From: Bacillus sp. SM2101
Lineage (GTDB): Bacteria; Bacillota; Bacilli; Bacillales; SM2101
Length of the DNA: 64,000 nucleotides
Assembly: GCF_018588585.1 (NCBI RefSeq)
Contig: NZ_JAEUFG010000001.1
Location: 1 to 64,000 of the forward strand
Direction: 5' to 3'
A program made the translations under genes and the position numbers. Positions 18,945 to 27,877 of this stretch are shown one piece after another. Each line of letters opens with the position of its first letter. Within the stretch, counting starts at the first letter, position 1. The notes below the pieces were generated by a model, which saw only the letters and a program-made list of their open reading frames with translations, was not told where the DNA came from and made no database searches.

Positions 18945-19905
18945 TATAAATATTGTCAATAACGCTCAGGGCTTCTTTTCTTCTTAAGAGACTATAAGAT
19001 CATATAATACATTTCATTTACTAAAATCTTGATAATAATAAATACTAAGTCTCAAAAAGAACCTTACTAATCCTTGTTTTCGGATCAATTGTTGCTTTTC
19101 GTAATACCAACAACACACGAATCTTAATAACGCTCGGGGTATCTTTTCTTCTTTACAGACTATAAAATCATATAATACATTTCATTTACTAAAATCTTGA
19201 TAATAATAAATACTAAGTCTTGAAAAGAACCTAACTAATCCTTGTTTTCGGATCAATTGTTGCTTTTCGTAATATGAAGTAAACTCGAAAAATTTCAAAC
19301 TTTCGGGGTTATTTTTCTTCTGTAAAACGATGACTAATATATAAAACCATTTTTCATGGATATAGTTTGGTAACAATAACACAAAGTGTAAGAAAAGAAC
19401 CTTACTAATGCTTGTTTCCGCATTATTTCTTACTTTTCGTAATACCAACAACACACGAATCTTAATAACGCTCGGGGTATCTTTTCTTCTTTAGAGACTA
19501 TAAAATCATATAATACATTTCATTTACTAAAATCTTGATAGTAATAAATACAAAGTAAGAAAAGAACCTTACTAATGCTTGTTTCCGCATTATTTCTTGC
19601 TTTTCGTAATACCAACAACACACGAATCTTAATAACGCTCGGGGTATCTTTTCTTCTTTAGAGACTATAAAATCATATAATACATTTCATTTACTAAAAT
19701 CTTGATAGTAATAAATACAAAGTAAGAAAAGAACCTTACTAATGCTTGTTTCCTCATTACTTCTTGCTTTTCGTAATACCAACAACACACGAATCTTAAT
19801 AACGCTAGGGGTATCTTTTCTTCTTTAGAGACTATAAAATCATATAATACATTTTATTTACTAAAATCTTGATAGTAATAAATACAAAGTAAGAAAAGAA
19901 CCTTA
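18945..19905. repeat. Tandem array of the dispersed element, about six units, period 167-169 bp
   Basis: ACCAACAACACACGAATCTT starts at 19106, 19444, 19611 and 19778; the last three are exactly 167 bp apart, and the first gap is two 169-bp periods containing a diverged unit. A partial, more diverged unit begins near 18945. Each unit carries the family hallmark TTTTCGTAATA and AAAAGAACCTTACTAATGCT. No open frame is conserved across the units. The array lies between the protease gene's promoter and the ABC exporter terminator, and the rest of 18797-19939 holds nothing else I recognise. Confidence 0.9.
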
Positions 19906-19938
19906 CAAAAAAACAAACCACCTTTTCGGTGGTTTGTT
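19906..19938 (-). terminator. Terminator of the ABC exporter operon
   Basis: On the minus strand AACAAACCACC, loop GAAAA, GGTGGTTTGTT followed by TTTTTTG. Confidence 0.88.
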
Positions 19939-19939
19939 A

Positions 19940-21760
19940 CTATCCTACTTCAAGCATTTTAAATTGTGCTTCAACCAACTTATAGTACTCTCCATGATGT
20001 TCCATCAACTGTTCATGTGTTCCATCTTCAATAATTTTACCTTGTTCAAGGACAAATATATGATCAGCATCTCTAATCGTGGATAATCTATGGGCTATAA
20101 TGATTGCAGTTCGACCATGTAATAGTTCTTTTAGAGCCTGTTGGATTTTCACTTCTGTTTCTGTATCTATACTTGCTGTTGCTTCGTCAAGTATTAATAT
20201 TTTTGGGTCAGCAAGCAATGCTCTTGCAAAAGATAATAGTTGTCTCTCTCCGACAGATAAGACATTGCCTCTTTCCTCTACTTCTGTCTCGTAGCCGTTA
20301 GCTAGTTTTTCAATAAAATCATGTGCACCAACGGCTTTTGCTGCTTCAATAATCTCATCTTCTGTTGCATCAGGTCTTCCAAAACGAATATTATCCATAA
20401 TTGAACCTGAAAATATAAATGTATCTTGTAGAACTACACTAATTTGTGATCTAACACTGTCCAATAACAGATCTTTTATGTTATAACCATCTATTATTAC
20501 TTCTCCACTTGTAGCATCATAGTTTCTACCTATTAAATTTGCAATCGTAGTTTTACCTGACCCAGTATGCCCAACTAGGGCAACAGTTTGACCTTGTTTA
20601 ATTGATAATGAAACTTTGTCAAGTGCTGTTCTCTTGTCGTCATATGAAAAAGTCACATCACGAAAATCAATATCACCTTTCATATTTGGCAGTGGATTTG
20701 CATCTATTTTGTTTGAAACGAGTGGCTTCTCATCTAAAAATTCAAAAATCCTTTCACTAGATGCCATACCCATTAATAATTGATTGTAAACTTGGCCTAA
20801 TCTTGAAATAGGTTCCCAAAACATACCTAAGTAAAAGGCGAACATAACAAACTCCCCGACGCTCAAGCTTTGACCTGTAATTAAAATTGATCCATACCAA
20901 ATTAAGATCGCTGTACCAATCGCATTAGACATTTCAACAAATGGTCTAAAAAGAGCGTTCTTTTTTGTTGCATCTTTCCATGAAAGATAGGACTCAGTGT
21001 TTATACCATCAAAAAAAGTAATATTTTCAGGCTCTTGTGTATATGCCTGCGTCACACGAATCCCTTGAATACTTTCATTTAAGTGTGAATTCATTTTCGA
21101 CTGCTTCATCCGCACATTTTGCCATGAACGTCGTATATTTTTACGTAAGCTTGTCGATATGATAAACATAATTGGTAAAATGACCATGATGGCAATCGTT
21201 AATGATGGACTATTTGAGAATAAAATAACAACAATACCTACTAAAATAATTAAGTCCATTAATAAATTAATGACACCATTTGTAAACAATTCCTGTAATG
21301 AATTAATATCGTTCATGATCCTAACTAATATTGAACCCGCTGATCGTTGATCAAAAAACTTGTGTGACAACCTTTGAACATGGGTAAATAGATGTTTACG
21401 TAGATCATAAATAATATTTTGACCAAGTAAATTCATCCAGCGAATACGCAACATATTTGCTACATACGAGACCGTATATAAAACAGCGATAATGATAACC
21501 AGTTTAATCAATAAGTCTGTATCCTTATATTTCACTGCTTGGTCTAGCGTGTAGATTCCTATTAAGATCGGAATAATGAGACGTACAGCTGTAGTTATAA
21601 TAACTGTCAGGATCGCTAACGGTAAATATGATTTAACATATGGTTTCATGTAACTAAGCAATCGAACCATTTGATTCCAATTGAATGGTTTATCGATAGC
21701 TTGATCTGTGGAATAGTGAAATCTCTCTTTTACTAACTCATTCAGTTTTTCTTTTTTCAT
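19940..21760 (-). CDS. ABC exporter half-transporter (YfiC-like)
   Basis: 606 residues: an N-terminal six-helix type I exporter membrane domain (residues about 40-330) fused to an ATPase domain. The Walker A is GHTGSGKTT. The signature reads LSVGERQLLSFARALL, degenerate from LSGGQ. The Walker B is ILILDEATASID, and the switch His lies in IAHRLS. It pairs with the gene upstream, whose stop is 12 bases away, as a heterodimeric exporter of the YfiB/YfiC or YknU/YknV kind. Substrate is unknown. The ATG at 21760 is chosen because AAGGTGG is seven bases upstream. Confidence 0.88.
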   Translation of the reverse strand: MKKEKLNELVKERFHYSTDQAIDKPFNWNQMVRLLSYMKPYVKSYLPLAILTVIITTAVRLIIPILIGIYTLDQAVKYKDTDLLIKLVIIIAVLYTVSYVANMLRIRWMNLLGQNIIYDLRKHLFTHVQRLSHKFFDQRSAGSILVRIMNDINSLQELFTNGVINLLMDLIILVGIVVILFSNSPSLTIAIMVILPIMFIISTSLRKNIRRSWQNVRMKQSKMNSHLNESIQGIRVTQAYTQEPENITFFDGINTESYLSWKDATKKNALFRPFVEMSNAIGTAILIWYGSILITGQSLSVGEFVMFAFYLGMFWEPISRLGQVYNQLLMGMASSERIFEFLDEKPLVSNKIDANPLPNMKGDIDFRDVTFSYDDKRTALDKVSLSIKQGQTVALVGHTGSGKTTIANLIGRNYDATSGEVIIDGYNIKDLLLDSVRSQISVVLQDTFIFSGSIMDNIRFGRPDATEDEIIEAAKAVGAHDFIEKLANGYETEVEERGNVLSVGERQLLSFARALLADPKILILDEATASIDTETEVKIQQALKELLHGRTAIIIAHRLSTIRDADHIFVLEQGKIIEDGTHEQLMEHHGEYYKLVEAQFKMLEVG

Positions 21761-21772
21761 GTTCACCCCACC

Positions 21773-23527
21773 TTATCCGATCTGAGTAGCAAGAATACGT
21801 TTTTGATCTTTATATTGAATATCGTATATCCTTTTATACATCCCATTGTTCTTCAATAGCTCATTATGAAGTCCTCGTTCTACAATTCTACCTTCTTCTA
21901 ATACTAATATTTCATCTGCATGTTTTAATGAAGAAATACGATGAGCGATAATAATCGTAGTTCTGTCCTTCATTACTTCCTGAAGTGCATGCTGAATTTT
22001 AAATTCAGTTTCCATATCAACAGCACTTGTCGCATCATCTAAAATGAGAATACTAGGATTAATACAAATTGCTCGAGCAATGGCAATACGCTGCTTTTGA
22101 CCACCAGACAAGCCCATACCTCTTTCACCTAACAACGTATCATATCCATCAGGCAGATCCATTATAAACTCATGTGCATTCGCACGTTTCGCAGCATCAA
22201 TGATTTCATCCATGGTCGCCCCAGGCTTTCCATAGGCAATATTCGCTTTTATTGTAGATGAGAATAAAAATGATTCTTGCAATACAACACCAATGTTTTT
22301 TCTCAAAGTATGGAGAGCGTAATCTTTTACATCCCTACCATCGATTTTAACAAAACCAGCTGCAGGGTCGTAAAATCTTGTTAATAATTGCGTAACACTC
22401 GTCTTTCCTGAACCAGTTGACCCAATGAGACCAATAACTCTCCCTTTTTCTGCATGAAAAGAAATATTCTTTATTGCAGCTGTATCCTCATCACTATATT
22501 CTAATGTAACTTGCTCAAACTCTATATTACCTTCAAGCTTTGCTGTAGTAATAGGTGTTTCAGCATTTTTAATTTCTTCTTCTGCCTCAAGAACTTCCAA
22601 CAGTCTTTCACCAGAGGCTTTTGACTGTGAAAACAAATTGATTACAAACCCTAAGTTTGCTATCGGCCAAATAATGTACCAAACAAGGCTGAAAAAAGCT
22701 ACTAATTCTCCAGGGTTTAGCTCTCCATTAATAACCAAGTTCCCACCATATGCTAATAACGCTACTACACATAGATTACCTATAAACTCCATTAACGGGA
22801 AAAATTTAGCCCATACATTGGCTGTATGCAAATATTTATCCTTATAATCATCATTCGTTGTATTAAATTTTGATATTTCAAATCCTTCTCTAGACAAGGA
22901 TTTCACTGTATTAATTCCACTAATATTTTCTTGCACTTTAGTATTTAAGCGGCCAAATGATTTACGGATTCCTCTAAAGGCTGGATGAACTTGCTTATCA
23001 AACTTATAAACCACAATTGCTAAAAACGGTAAAGCAGCAATCGTTATCATTGCTAATTCAATAGAATAATAAAACATAACAGATAAGCTTACTGTAATTA
23101 AAAGTATGAGACGAATAAATTCTGAAATACCGAATGATAAGAAAAATCTAAAACCTTCAACATCTGCAGTTAATCTTGACATTAAATCTCCTGTTTTGGC
23201 GTTGTCGTAATAACGAAAAGGCAAATATTGCAGTTTTTCATACAGTGTATTTCGAAGATGATACACAGATTTTATGCCAAACATATCACCTAAGTACTGT
23301 TGAAAAAAAGTTGCAATACCTTTTATAATCATAATTCCAACAAAGCCTAAAGCCAAATACGGAACAGCTGAGTGTTTACCACCAATAAAAACTTCATCAA
23401 TTGTATATTGTAAAATGATTGGATACACTACAATAATTCCCGTTACAAACAATGAAAAAAATAATGACCATAAGAACATATGTTTGTATGGCCAGTAAAA
23501 GCTTTTAAGTTTACGAAAAGTTTCCAT
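21773..23527 (-). CDS. ABC exporter half-transporter (YfiB-like)
   Basis: 584 residues: six transmembrane helices, then an ATPase domain with Walker A GSTGSGKTS, canonical signature LSGGQKQRIAIARAI, Walker B ILILDDATSAVD and IAHRIS. The Asp in place of the catalytic Glu after Walker B (DDATSA) suggests that this is the degenerate ATP site of the heterodimer, while the partner keeps DEATAS. The first gene of the pair; AGGAGG precedes the ATG. The membrane domain most resembles YfiB from memory; drug, lipid or peptide export are all possible. Confidence 0.88.
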   Translation of the reverse strand: METFRKLKSFYWPYKHMFLWSLFFSLFVTGIIVVYPIILQYTIDEVFIGGKHSAVPYLALGFVGIMIIKGIATFFQQYLGDMFGIKSVYHLRNTLYEKLQYLPFRYYDNAKTGDLMSRLTADVEGFRFFLSFGISEFIRLILLITVSLSVMFYYSIELAMITIAALPFLAIVVYKFDKQVHPAFRGIRKSFGRLNTKVQENISGINTVKSLSREGFEISKFNTTNDDYKDKYLHTANVWAKFFPLMEFIGNLCVVALLAYGGNLVINGELNPGELVAFFSLVWYIIWPIANLGFVINLFSQSKASGERLLEVLEAEEEIKNAETPITTAKLEGNIEFEQVTLEYSDEDTAAIKNISFHAEKGRVIGLIGSTGSGKTSVTQLLTRFYDPAAGFVKIDGRDVKDYALHTLRKNIGVVLQESFLFSSTIKANIAYGKPGATMDEIIDAAKRANAHEFIMDLPDGYDTLLGERGMGLSGGQKQRIAIARAICINPSILILDDATSAVDMETEFKIQHALQEVMKDRTTIIIAHRISSLKHADEILVLEEGRIVERGLHNELLKNNGMYKRIYDIQYKDQKRILATQIG

Positions 23528-23679
23528 CTTATGACCTCCTAACTAACTATTGTTGTTTTTTTAGACGTATAAATAAATATACCGTGTTTCATCATATTTT
23601 TCTACTATTTTCTATTTTTAAAATTCTATTCCCAATAATGACAATAAAACCAATTAATAAAACTGGAAGCTATTCAAAA

Positions 23680-23713
23680 CAAAAAGCCCAAAATATACTT
23701 CACTTTGGGCTTC
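23680..23713 (-). terminator. Terminator of ykuV
   Basis: On the minus strand GAAGCCCAAA, loop, TTTGGGCTTTTTG, directly past the ykuV stop. Confidence 0.85.
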
Positions 23714-23727
23714 TTACATGGTTATTA

Positions 23728-24192
23728 TTATTCAGCTTTTTCCGACTCTTCTAAAACACGATTTACACGCTTTGTCAACATTTTCATACCACTTCCACCT
23801 GCTTGAAAATGTCTCAATTTTCCTTCTTTATCAAACACATAATATGCTGGAACATATTGATTTTCAAATGCATCCGTTAACTTATGATCGTTATCTACGA
23901 AAAGGGGCTGCGATATATCATGTTCTTGAGCAACTTCTTTTACCTTCTCAATATCTAAATCCTTTTCTGATCGTGGCATATGGACTGCTACAACATTCAA
24001 TTTATCTTTGTATTCGTCACGGAATTCATTTATTTGAGGCATCGCTTCTTTACATAACCCACAACTAACTGACCAATAATGAATTAACGTTGGCTTATCA
24101 CCTACAAGTTGCTCTTTTGTTACTTCACCATTTAGCCAAGTTGTTGCTCCAGTTAACTCTGGCATTTGTTCTCTTAATTTCATTAAATTCAC
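23728..24192 (-). CDS. ykuV: Thiol-disulfide oxidoreductase YkuV
   Basis: 154 residues with a thioredoxin/TlpA fold. The active site is WSVSCGLCKEAMPQ, a CxxC with Gly-Leu between the cysteines, and a cis-proline is in YVPAYYVFD. It matches B. subtilis YkuV closely in my memory. It has no signal peptide and is cytoplasmic. It is expected to reduce disulfides, probably together with the peroxiredoxin YkuU encoded upstream. The two genes are separated by a MITE-like segment and a hairpin. The first Met is spaced from its ribosome site less well than the Met at codon 4, so the mature protein may begin MKLREQM. Confidence 0.9.
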   Translation of the reverse strand: MNLMKLREQMPELTGATTWLNGEVTKEQLVGDKPTLIHYWSVSCGLCKEAMPQINEFRDEYKDKLNVVAVHMPRSEKDLDIEKVKEVAQEHDISQPLFVDNDHKLTDAFENQYVPAYYVFDKEGKLRHFQAGGSGMKMLTKRVNRVLEESEKAE

Positions 24193-24200
24193 TCCTATAA

Positions 24201-24378
24201 GAGCATGTTCAAAAGATAAAAGGCGTAGTGCTGAGATAAGTGTTTTGATTTCTCCGAGTAACTTGTAGTCTCACATACTACAAATTAATATTTACGAGTA
24301 CCAAGTCCAGGAAGTACTATTCAAAATGTCACTTACCGTGAAATATTACATCCTTCATCCAGACTTTTTGAACAGCCT
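24201..24378. repeat. MITE-like segment with terminal inverted repeats between ykuU and ykuV
   Basis: GAGCATGTTCAAAAGAT at the left end faces, in inverted form, AGGCTGTTCAAAAAGTCT at the right end; length about 178 bp, no coding frame. It differs from the GGCTGTTTTCGC family. Only this copy is seen in the window, so calling it mobile is inference. Confidence 0.4.
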
Positions 24379-24408
24379 ATATTAATATAATTACAACGAT
24401 GATGCTAA

Positions 24409-24440
24409 GGAAGGGTCTAACATATTCGTTAGACCCTTTC
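24409..24440 (-). terminator. Hairpin after ykuU
   Basis: AAGGGTCTAAC pairs with GTTAGACCCTT. The U-tail on the minus strand is weak (CCTTCCTTA), so it may terminate only part of the transcripts. Confidence 0.6.
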
Positions 24441-24505
24441 TTCTATATGTTGCAGTTGTATGCACATGTCTATTTGCATTTAAAGTGTTGTTAATACTTA
24501 GTGAA

Positions 24506-25048
24506 TTAAAGTGTCTTTTGACCTGGTTTCCAGTTAGCTGGACAAAGACCTCCAGTTTGAAGAGCTTGTAGTACACGAAGTACCTCTTCAACCTCACGTC
24601 CAATATTATTATGGTGTACTACTTGGTACATTAATTCCCCTTCAGGGCTAATAATAAATAATCCACGAAGAGCAATTCCTTCTTCTTCAATTAAAACACC
24701 ATAATCTCTTGATACAGCGTGATTTAAATCTGCAGCTAATGGATAGTTTAATTGTCCTAAGCCGTTGCTGTCTCTTGGTGTGTTAATCCAAGCCTTATGT
24801 GAATGAATTGAATCAGTTGAAACACCAATTACTTCAGCATCTAGATCTTCAAGTTCCTCATAACGATCTGAAATAGCAGTAATTTCAGTTGGACATACGA
24901 AAGTAAAATCCATTGGGTAGAAGAAAAGCACAGTCCATTTATCATTTTTCATGTTTTCCTCTAAACTTACTTTACCAAATTCTCCATTTGTTAAAACCGC
25001 GTCCATTTCAAAACGTGGTGCTTGTTTACCTACTAGACGTTCTGCCAT
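24506..25048 (-). CDS. ykuU: 2-Cys peroxiredoxin YkuU (AhpC/TSA family)
   Basis: 180 residues. It reduces hydroperoxides. The peroxidatic Cys lies in FFYPMDFTFVCPTE near residue 52 and the resolving Cys in GGLCPANW near residue 170. It is therefore a typical dimeric AhpC/Prx1-type enzyme, cytoplasmic. ATG at 25048 is chosen because GGAGG is eight bases before it; this gives the same length as B. subtilis YkuU. A perfect sigma-A promoter lies upstream, with a long palindrome between promoter and gene. YkuV is the likely reductant partner. Confidence 0.93.
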   Translation of the reverse strand: MAERLVGKQAPRFEMDAVLTNGEFGKVSLEENMKNDKWTVLFFYPMDFTFVCPTEITAISDRYEELEDLDAEVIGVSTDSIHSHKAWINTPRDSNGLGQLNYPLAADLNHAVSRDYGVLIEEEGIALRGLFIISPEGELMYQVVHHNNIGREVEEVLRVLQALQTGGLCPANWKPGQKTL

Positions 25049-25071
25049 ATGTATTACCTCCAATATTATTG

Positions 25072-25104
25072 TAATTGAGAATTAATATGTTGAATTCTCA
25101 TTAA
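25072..25104. promoter_or_regulatory. 33-bp inverted repeat in the ykuU leader, candidate operator
   Basis: TAATTGAGAATT at 25072-25083 and AATTCTCATTAA at 25093-25104 are inverted copies (11 of 12). The TGAGAAT half-site is reminiscent of Fur-family boxes, but the 9-base centre is not the usual one, so the regulator is unknown. It sits about +15 to +45 from the predicted start. Confidence 0.5.
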
Positions 25105-25124
25105 TGAATATCTTAACAAAAAAA

Positions 25125-25153
25125 ATTATAATATACAATGTGTTTTTAGTCAA
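25125..25153 (-). promoter_or_regulatory. Sigma-A promoter of ykuU
   Basis: Minus-strand -35 TTGACT (25148-25153), 17-bp spacer, perfect -10 TATAAT (25125-25130). Confidence 0.8.
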
Positions 25154-25332
25154 TATTAAATTATAATTAATTTAAATAGATAGTTATTATATTTTTTGGT
25201 GCATCATTTATTTTCTACACATAATAGTTTATCAAACAAACTAACGGATGAAAAATATTACGCCCCGATAATAGTACTATCATGACAAATGAGTTGTTTT
25301 TTCTAACATAAATGGTCTTTATTCCATACAAA

Positions 25333-25366
25333 GAAAACTAGGAATAGTTTGATTTCCTAGTCCTCT
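25333..25366. terminator. Terminator of ykuS
   Basis: ACTAGGAA at 25337-25344 pairs with TTCCTAGT at 25354-25361. T-rich flanks occur on both strands. Nothing coding is visible in 25154-25332. Confidence 0.7.
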
Positions 25367-25385
25367 TTTTATTTCTTTAATCACC

Positions 25386-25628
25386 TTAGCCTAATTTATC
25401 TTCCACCTTCTGACACACTTCATTTGCAGATAACCCACTCGCTTCGATAACCGGGCCAGCTGTTGCTACATTATTCATTCCCATAAAGTTGGAGTCTTGC
25501 CCAGTTACAACACAACAATCACATCCTTGAGCGTCACTTTCCTGTTGTAACTGAACTACTTGATGTCCCTTCTCTTCAAGTGCCTGTTGTACTTGGGTTA
25601 ACGATTGCTCAACTCCTACTTTTGCCAT
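25386..25628 (-). CDS. ykuS: UPF0180 family protein YkuS
   Basis: 80 residues, soluble. The family features are an N-terminal [10 protein letters not shown] helix, a conserved CDCCVVTG segment with three Cys near residues 37-40, GMNN, and an [10 protein letters not shown] tail. Function is unknown; the clustered Cys could bind metal. ATG at 25628 follows GGAGGTGG at the right distance, which excludes the longer in-frame extension. It lies directly downstream of dapL, as in B. subtilis. Confidence 0.85.
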   Translation of the reverse strand: MAKVGVEQSLTQVQQALEEKGHQVVQLQQESDAQGCDCCVVTGQDSNFMGMNNVATAGPVIEASGLSANEVCQKVEDKLG

Positions 25629-25706
25629 CAAAAACCACCTCCTCACATTTAATTTGGCTAACATCCAATAAAATATTCATTATAAAAGGGTCTAACCCCC
25701 TACCAC

Positions 25707-26858
25707 TTAACTCGGTAATATAGTGGGGGTCAAACCCTGCTTGTAGTTAATATATTGTGTGATTAAGTTTATGGCTACTGGTATGGCTTGTTCGTTTGGC
25801 ATGAGCTTTGCGTGATGTAAGCCATAGGGAGAGTCGACTCCTAACCAAAACATGAAGCCAGGAATATCCTTAATTAAATAACCAAAATCTTCACCTGTCA
25901 TAGCCTCGGTGCATTCAATCATCTTTACGTCTGTCTGGTCGTTAACAAATTGCATGAACTCACGAGTTTTATCGCTATGGTTATTCACTTGGTAATAGTT
26001 CGATCCAAAGTCGATTTCTACTTCACATTGATACCCTATTTCAATCCCATTCAAGATAGATGTTATTCGACCTTTTACATCGTTCATTGCTTCTTCAGAC
26101 AAAGTTCTAATCGTTCCTTCTAACCTTGCATTTTCTGCAATAATATTTTGTACTGTTCCTCCGGTAATTTTGCCAATGGTAACAACGGCACTATCAAGTG
26201 GATTGACATTTCTCGAAACGATAGATTGTAATTGAGAAACAAGTGCACAAGCTGCTACAACCATGTCATTTGTAAGATGCGGATAAGCAGCATGGCCACC
26301 TTTCCCCTTCAAATTAATAAATAATTCTGACGTATTAGCAAAAAGCAACCCTTCTTTTGTTGCAATCGTTCCAACAGGATATTCTGGCGCTATATGTAGA
26401 GCAAATATTTCATCTGGCTTCCACGCTTTCATTATCTCACTATTAAGCATTTCTAACGCTCCTCCAGGGCCTTCTTCAGCAGGCTGAAATAAAAAAAGAA
26501 CGTCATCACGTTTAGGGTGATTTACAATGTGAGTTAGCACGCCTAACGCAATACTCATGTGAAAATCATGTCCACACGCATGCATATTGCCTTTATGTTT
26601 ACTTGAAAATTCATACCCAGTTTCTTCAGTAATAGGAAGCCCATCAATGTCAGCCCGATAACCTATCGTTTGTTGCGGATTAGTTCCTGCAACTTTAACG
26701 AATAAACCAGTTTTCCATTTCTTCATAACAAAGCGTTCAGCATTTAGAGTAGATAAGTAGTTAATTAAGTATTGTTGGGTTTTATTTTCTTTATATCCCA
26801 ATTCAGGAATTTTATGTAAATCTCTGCGGATTTTTATAAAACGGTCCATTTCACTCAA
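25707..26858 (-). CDS. dapL: N-acetyldiaminopimelate deacetylase
   Basis: 383 residues, M20/amidohydrolase-type dinuclear metallopeptidase fold (YkuR). It removes acetate from N-acetyl-LL-diaminopimelate in the acetylase branch of lysine and meso-DAP synthesis, feeding peptidoglycan. Metal-binding residues lie in [10 protein letters not shown] (near residue 93) and [10 protein letters not shown]. Dimerisation-domain GGHAAYPH and a C-terminal EDFGYL follow. The TTG at 26858 is used because AAGGAGG is seven bases before it; the ATG three codons on is 16 bases away. It follows dapH, separated by a dispersed repeat and a perfect hairpin. Confidence 0.88.
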   Translation of the reverse strand: MSEMDRFIKIRRDLHKIPELGYKENKTQQYLINYLSTLNAERFVMKKWKTGLFVKVAGTNPQQTIGYRADIDGLPITEETGYEFSSKHKGNMHACGHDFHMSIALGVLTHIVNHPKRDDVLFLFQPAEEGPGGALEMLNSEIMKAWKPDEIFALHIAPEYPVGTIATKEGLLFANTSELFINLKGKGGHAAYPHLTNDMVVAACALVSQLQSIVSRNVNPLDSAVVTIGKITGGTVQNIIAENARLEGTIRTLSEEAMNDVKGRITSILNGIEIGYQCEVEIDFGSNYYQVNNHSDKTREFMQFVNDQTDVKMIECTEAMTGEDFGYLIKDIPGFMFWLGVDSPYGLHHAKLMPNEQAIPVAINLITQYINYKQGLTPTILPS

Positions 26859-26878
26859 ATTTATACCTCCTTAAAACA

Positions 26879-26905
26879 TAAGCGTGGACTTATTCGTCCA
26901 CGCTT
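26879..26905. other. Perfect 11-bp stem hairpin in front of dapL
   Basis: TAAGCGTGGAC and GTCCACGCTTA flank a 5-base loop. On the minus strand it ends about 10 bases before the dapL ribosome binding site and is followed by TGTTTTAAGG. It could be a leaky terminator after dapH, a processing stabiliser, or an attenuator. Confidence 0.6.
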
Positions 26906-27053
26906 AGCATTATTTTTATGATTGTTTCTTTTCGTACTTAGATTAAGCACGTATACAGCGGCGTCTTTTCTACTTTTAACATTTTTGAGTTCTAACAAAA
27001 CTCTTCATGCTGTCCATTCTTTGAGAATACGGTAAAAAAGATACGAAAAAGGC
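26904..27053 (+). repeat. Dispersed intergenic element between dapH and dapL
   Basis: Carries TGATTGTTTCTTTTCGTACT near the left end, the GCACGTATACAGCGGCGTCT inner segment and a right terminus ATACGAAAAAGGCC ending at 27053. The left terminus is degenerate and merges with the dapL leader hairpin. Confidence 0.65.
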
Positions 27054-27069
27054 CTTTCTGTTATCACAT

Positions 27070-27780
27070 TTACAGTTTTCTTAACTCTTGCATAATTTCA
27101 GTTTTTGATTTTGTTTTGTCGTCAATCTCTTTTATTACACGAGCTGGGGTGCCTGCTACTACCGTATTTGGACGCACATCATCAATAACAATAGCTCCAG
27201 CGGCTACTACTGCTCCTTGTCCAACAGTAACTCCTTCAAGAACGACCGCATTTGCTCCGATGACAACACCATCTTCAATTACAACCGGTTTTGCTGAAGG
27301 TGGTTCAATCACACCAGCAAGTACTGCACCTGCTCCGATATGACAGTTCTTCCCTACTGTTGCTCGTCCTCCTAGAACAGCATTCATATCGATCATCGTT
27401 CCCTCACCTATAACTGCACCAATATTAATAGAAGCTCCCATCATAATTACAGCATTGTCTCCTATTTCCACTTGGTCTCTAATAATCGCACCTGGTTCAA
27501 CTCGTGCTTTTATATTTTTAAGGTTTAGCATTGGAATAGCAGAGTTTCTACGGTCATTTTCAATTACATAATCAGAGATCTTTTCTTTATTACTCTCTAG
27601 AGCAGATTGAATGTCTTCCCATTCTCCAAAAACTACTCCTGTATCTCCAGTTATAAATGTTTGAGAATTAGCACCAAACTCAAGACCTTCCAACTCACCT
27701 TTTATGTATACTTTTACAGGGGTTGATTTTTTACTATTTGAAATAAAAGATATGATCTCGTTAGCATCCATCATTTTCAT
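27070..27780 (-). CDS. dapH: Tetrahydrodipicolinate N-acetyltransferase
   Basis: 236 residues. It acetylates tetrahydrodipicolinate using acetyl-CoA, opening the acetylase branch to meso-DAP and lysine. An N-terminal alpha-helical domain (to about residue 85) precedes a left-handed beta-helix of hexapeptide repeats (for example [37 protein letters not shown]). It matches B. subtilis DapH (YkuQ) almost throughout. GGAGG is eight bases before the ATG. dapL, the deacetylase of the same pathway, follows on the same strand. Confidence 0.96.
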   Translation of the reverse strand: MKMMDANEIISFISNSKKSTPVKVYIKGELEGLEFGANSQTFITGDTGVVFGEWEDIQSALESNKEKISDYVIENDRRNSAIPMLNLKNIKARVEPGAIIRDQVEIGDNAVIMMGASINIGAVIGEGTMIDMNAVLGGRATVGKNCHIGAGAVLAGVIEPPSAKPVVIEDGVVIGANAVVLEGVTVGQGAVVAAGAIVIDDVRPNTVVAGTPARVIKEIDDKTKSKTEIMQELRKL

Positions 27781-27877
27781 AGCTTATACCTCCACAACTT
27801 TACTTGTTTAATTAGTTATTCTGTTATACTTTAACAGACAAAAGAATATGTGACAACTGTTTTAGAACTCTACAAAG

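Noticed and set aside
19182-19454. 90-residue reading frame on the minus strand
   Set aside because: It lies entirely inside the 167-bp tandem repeat array, is not kept in the other units and has no ribosome site.
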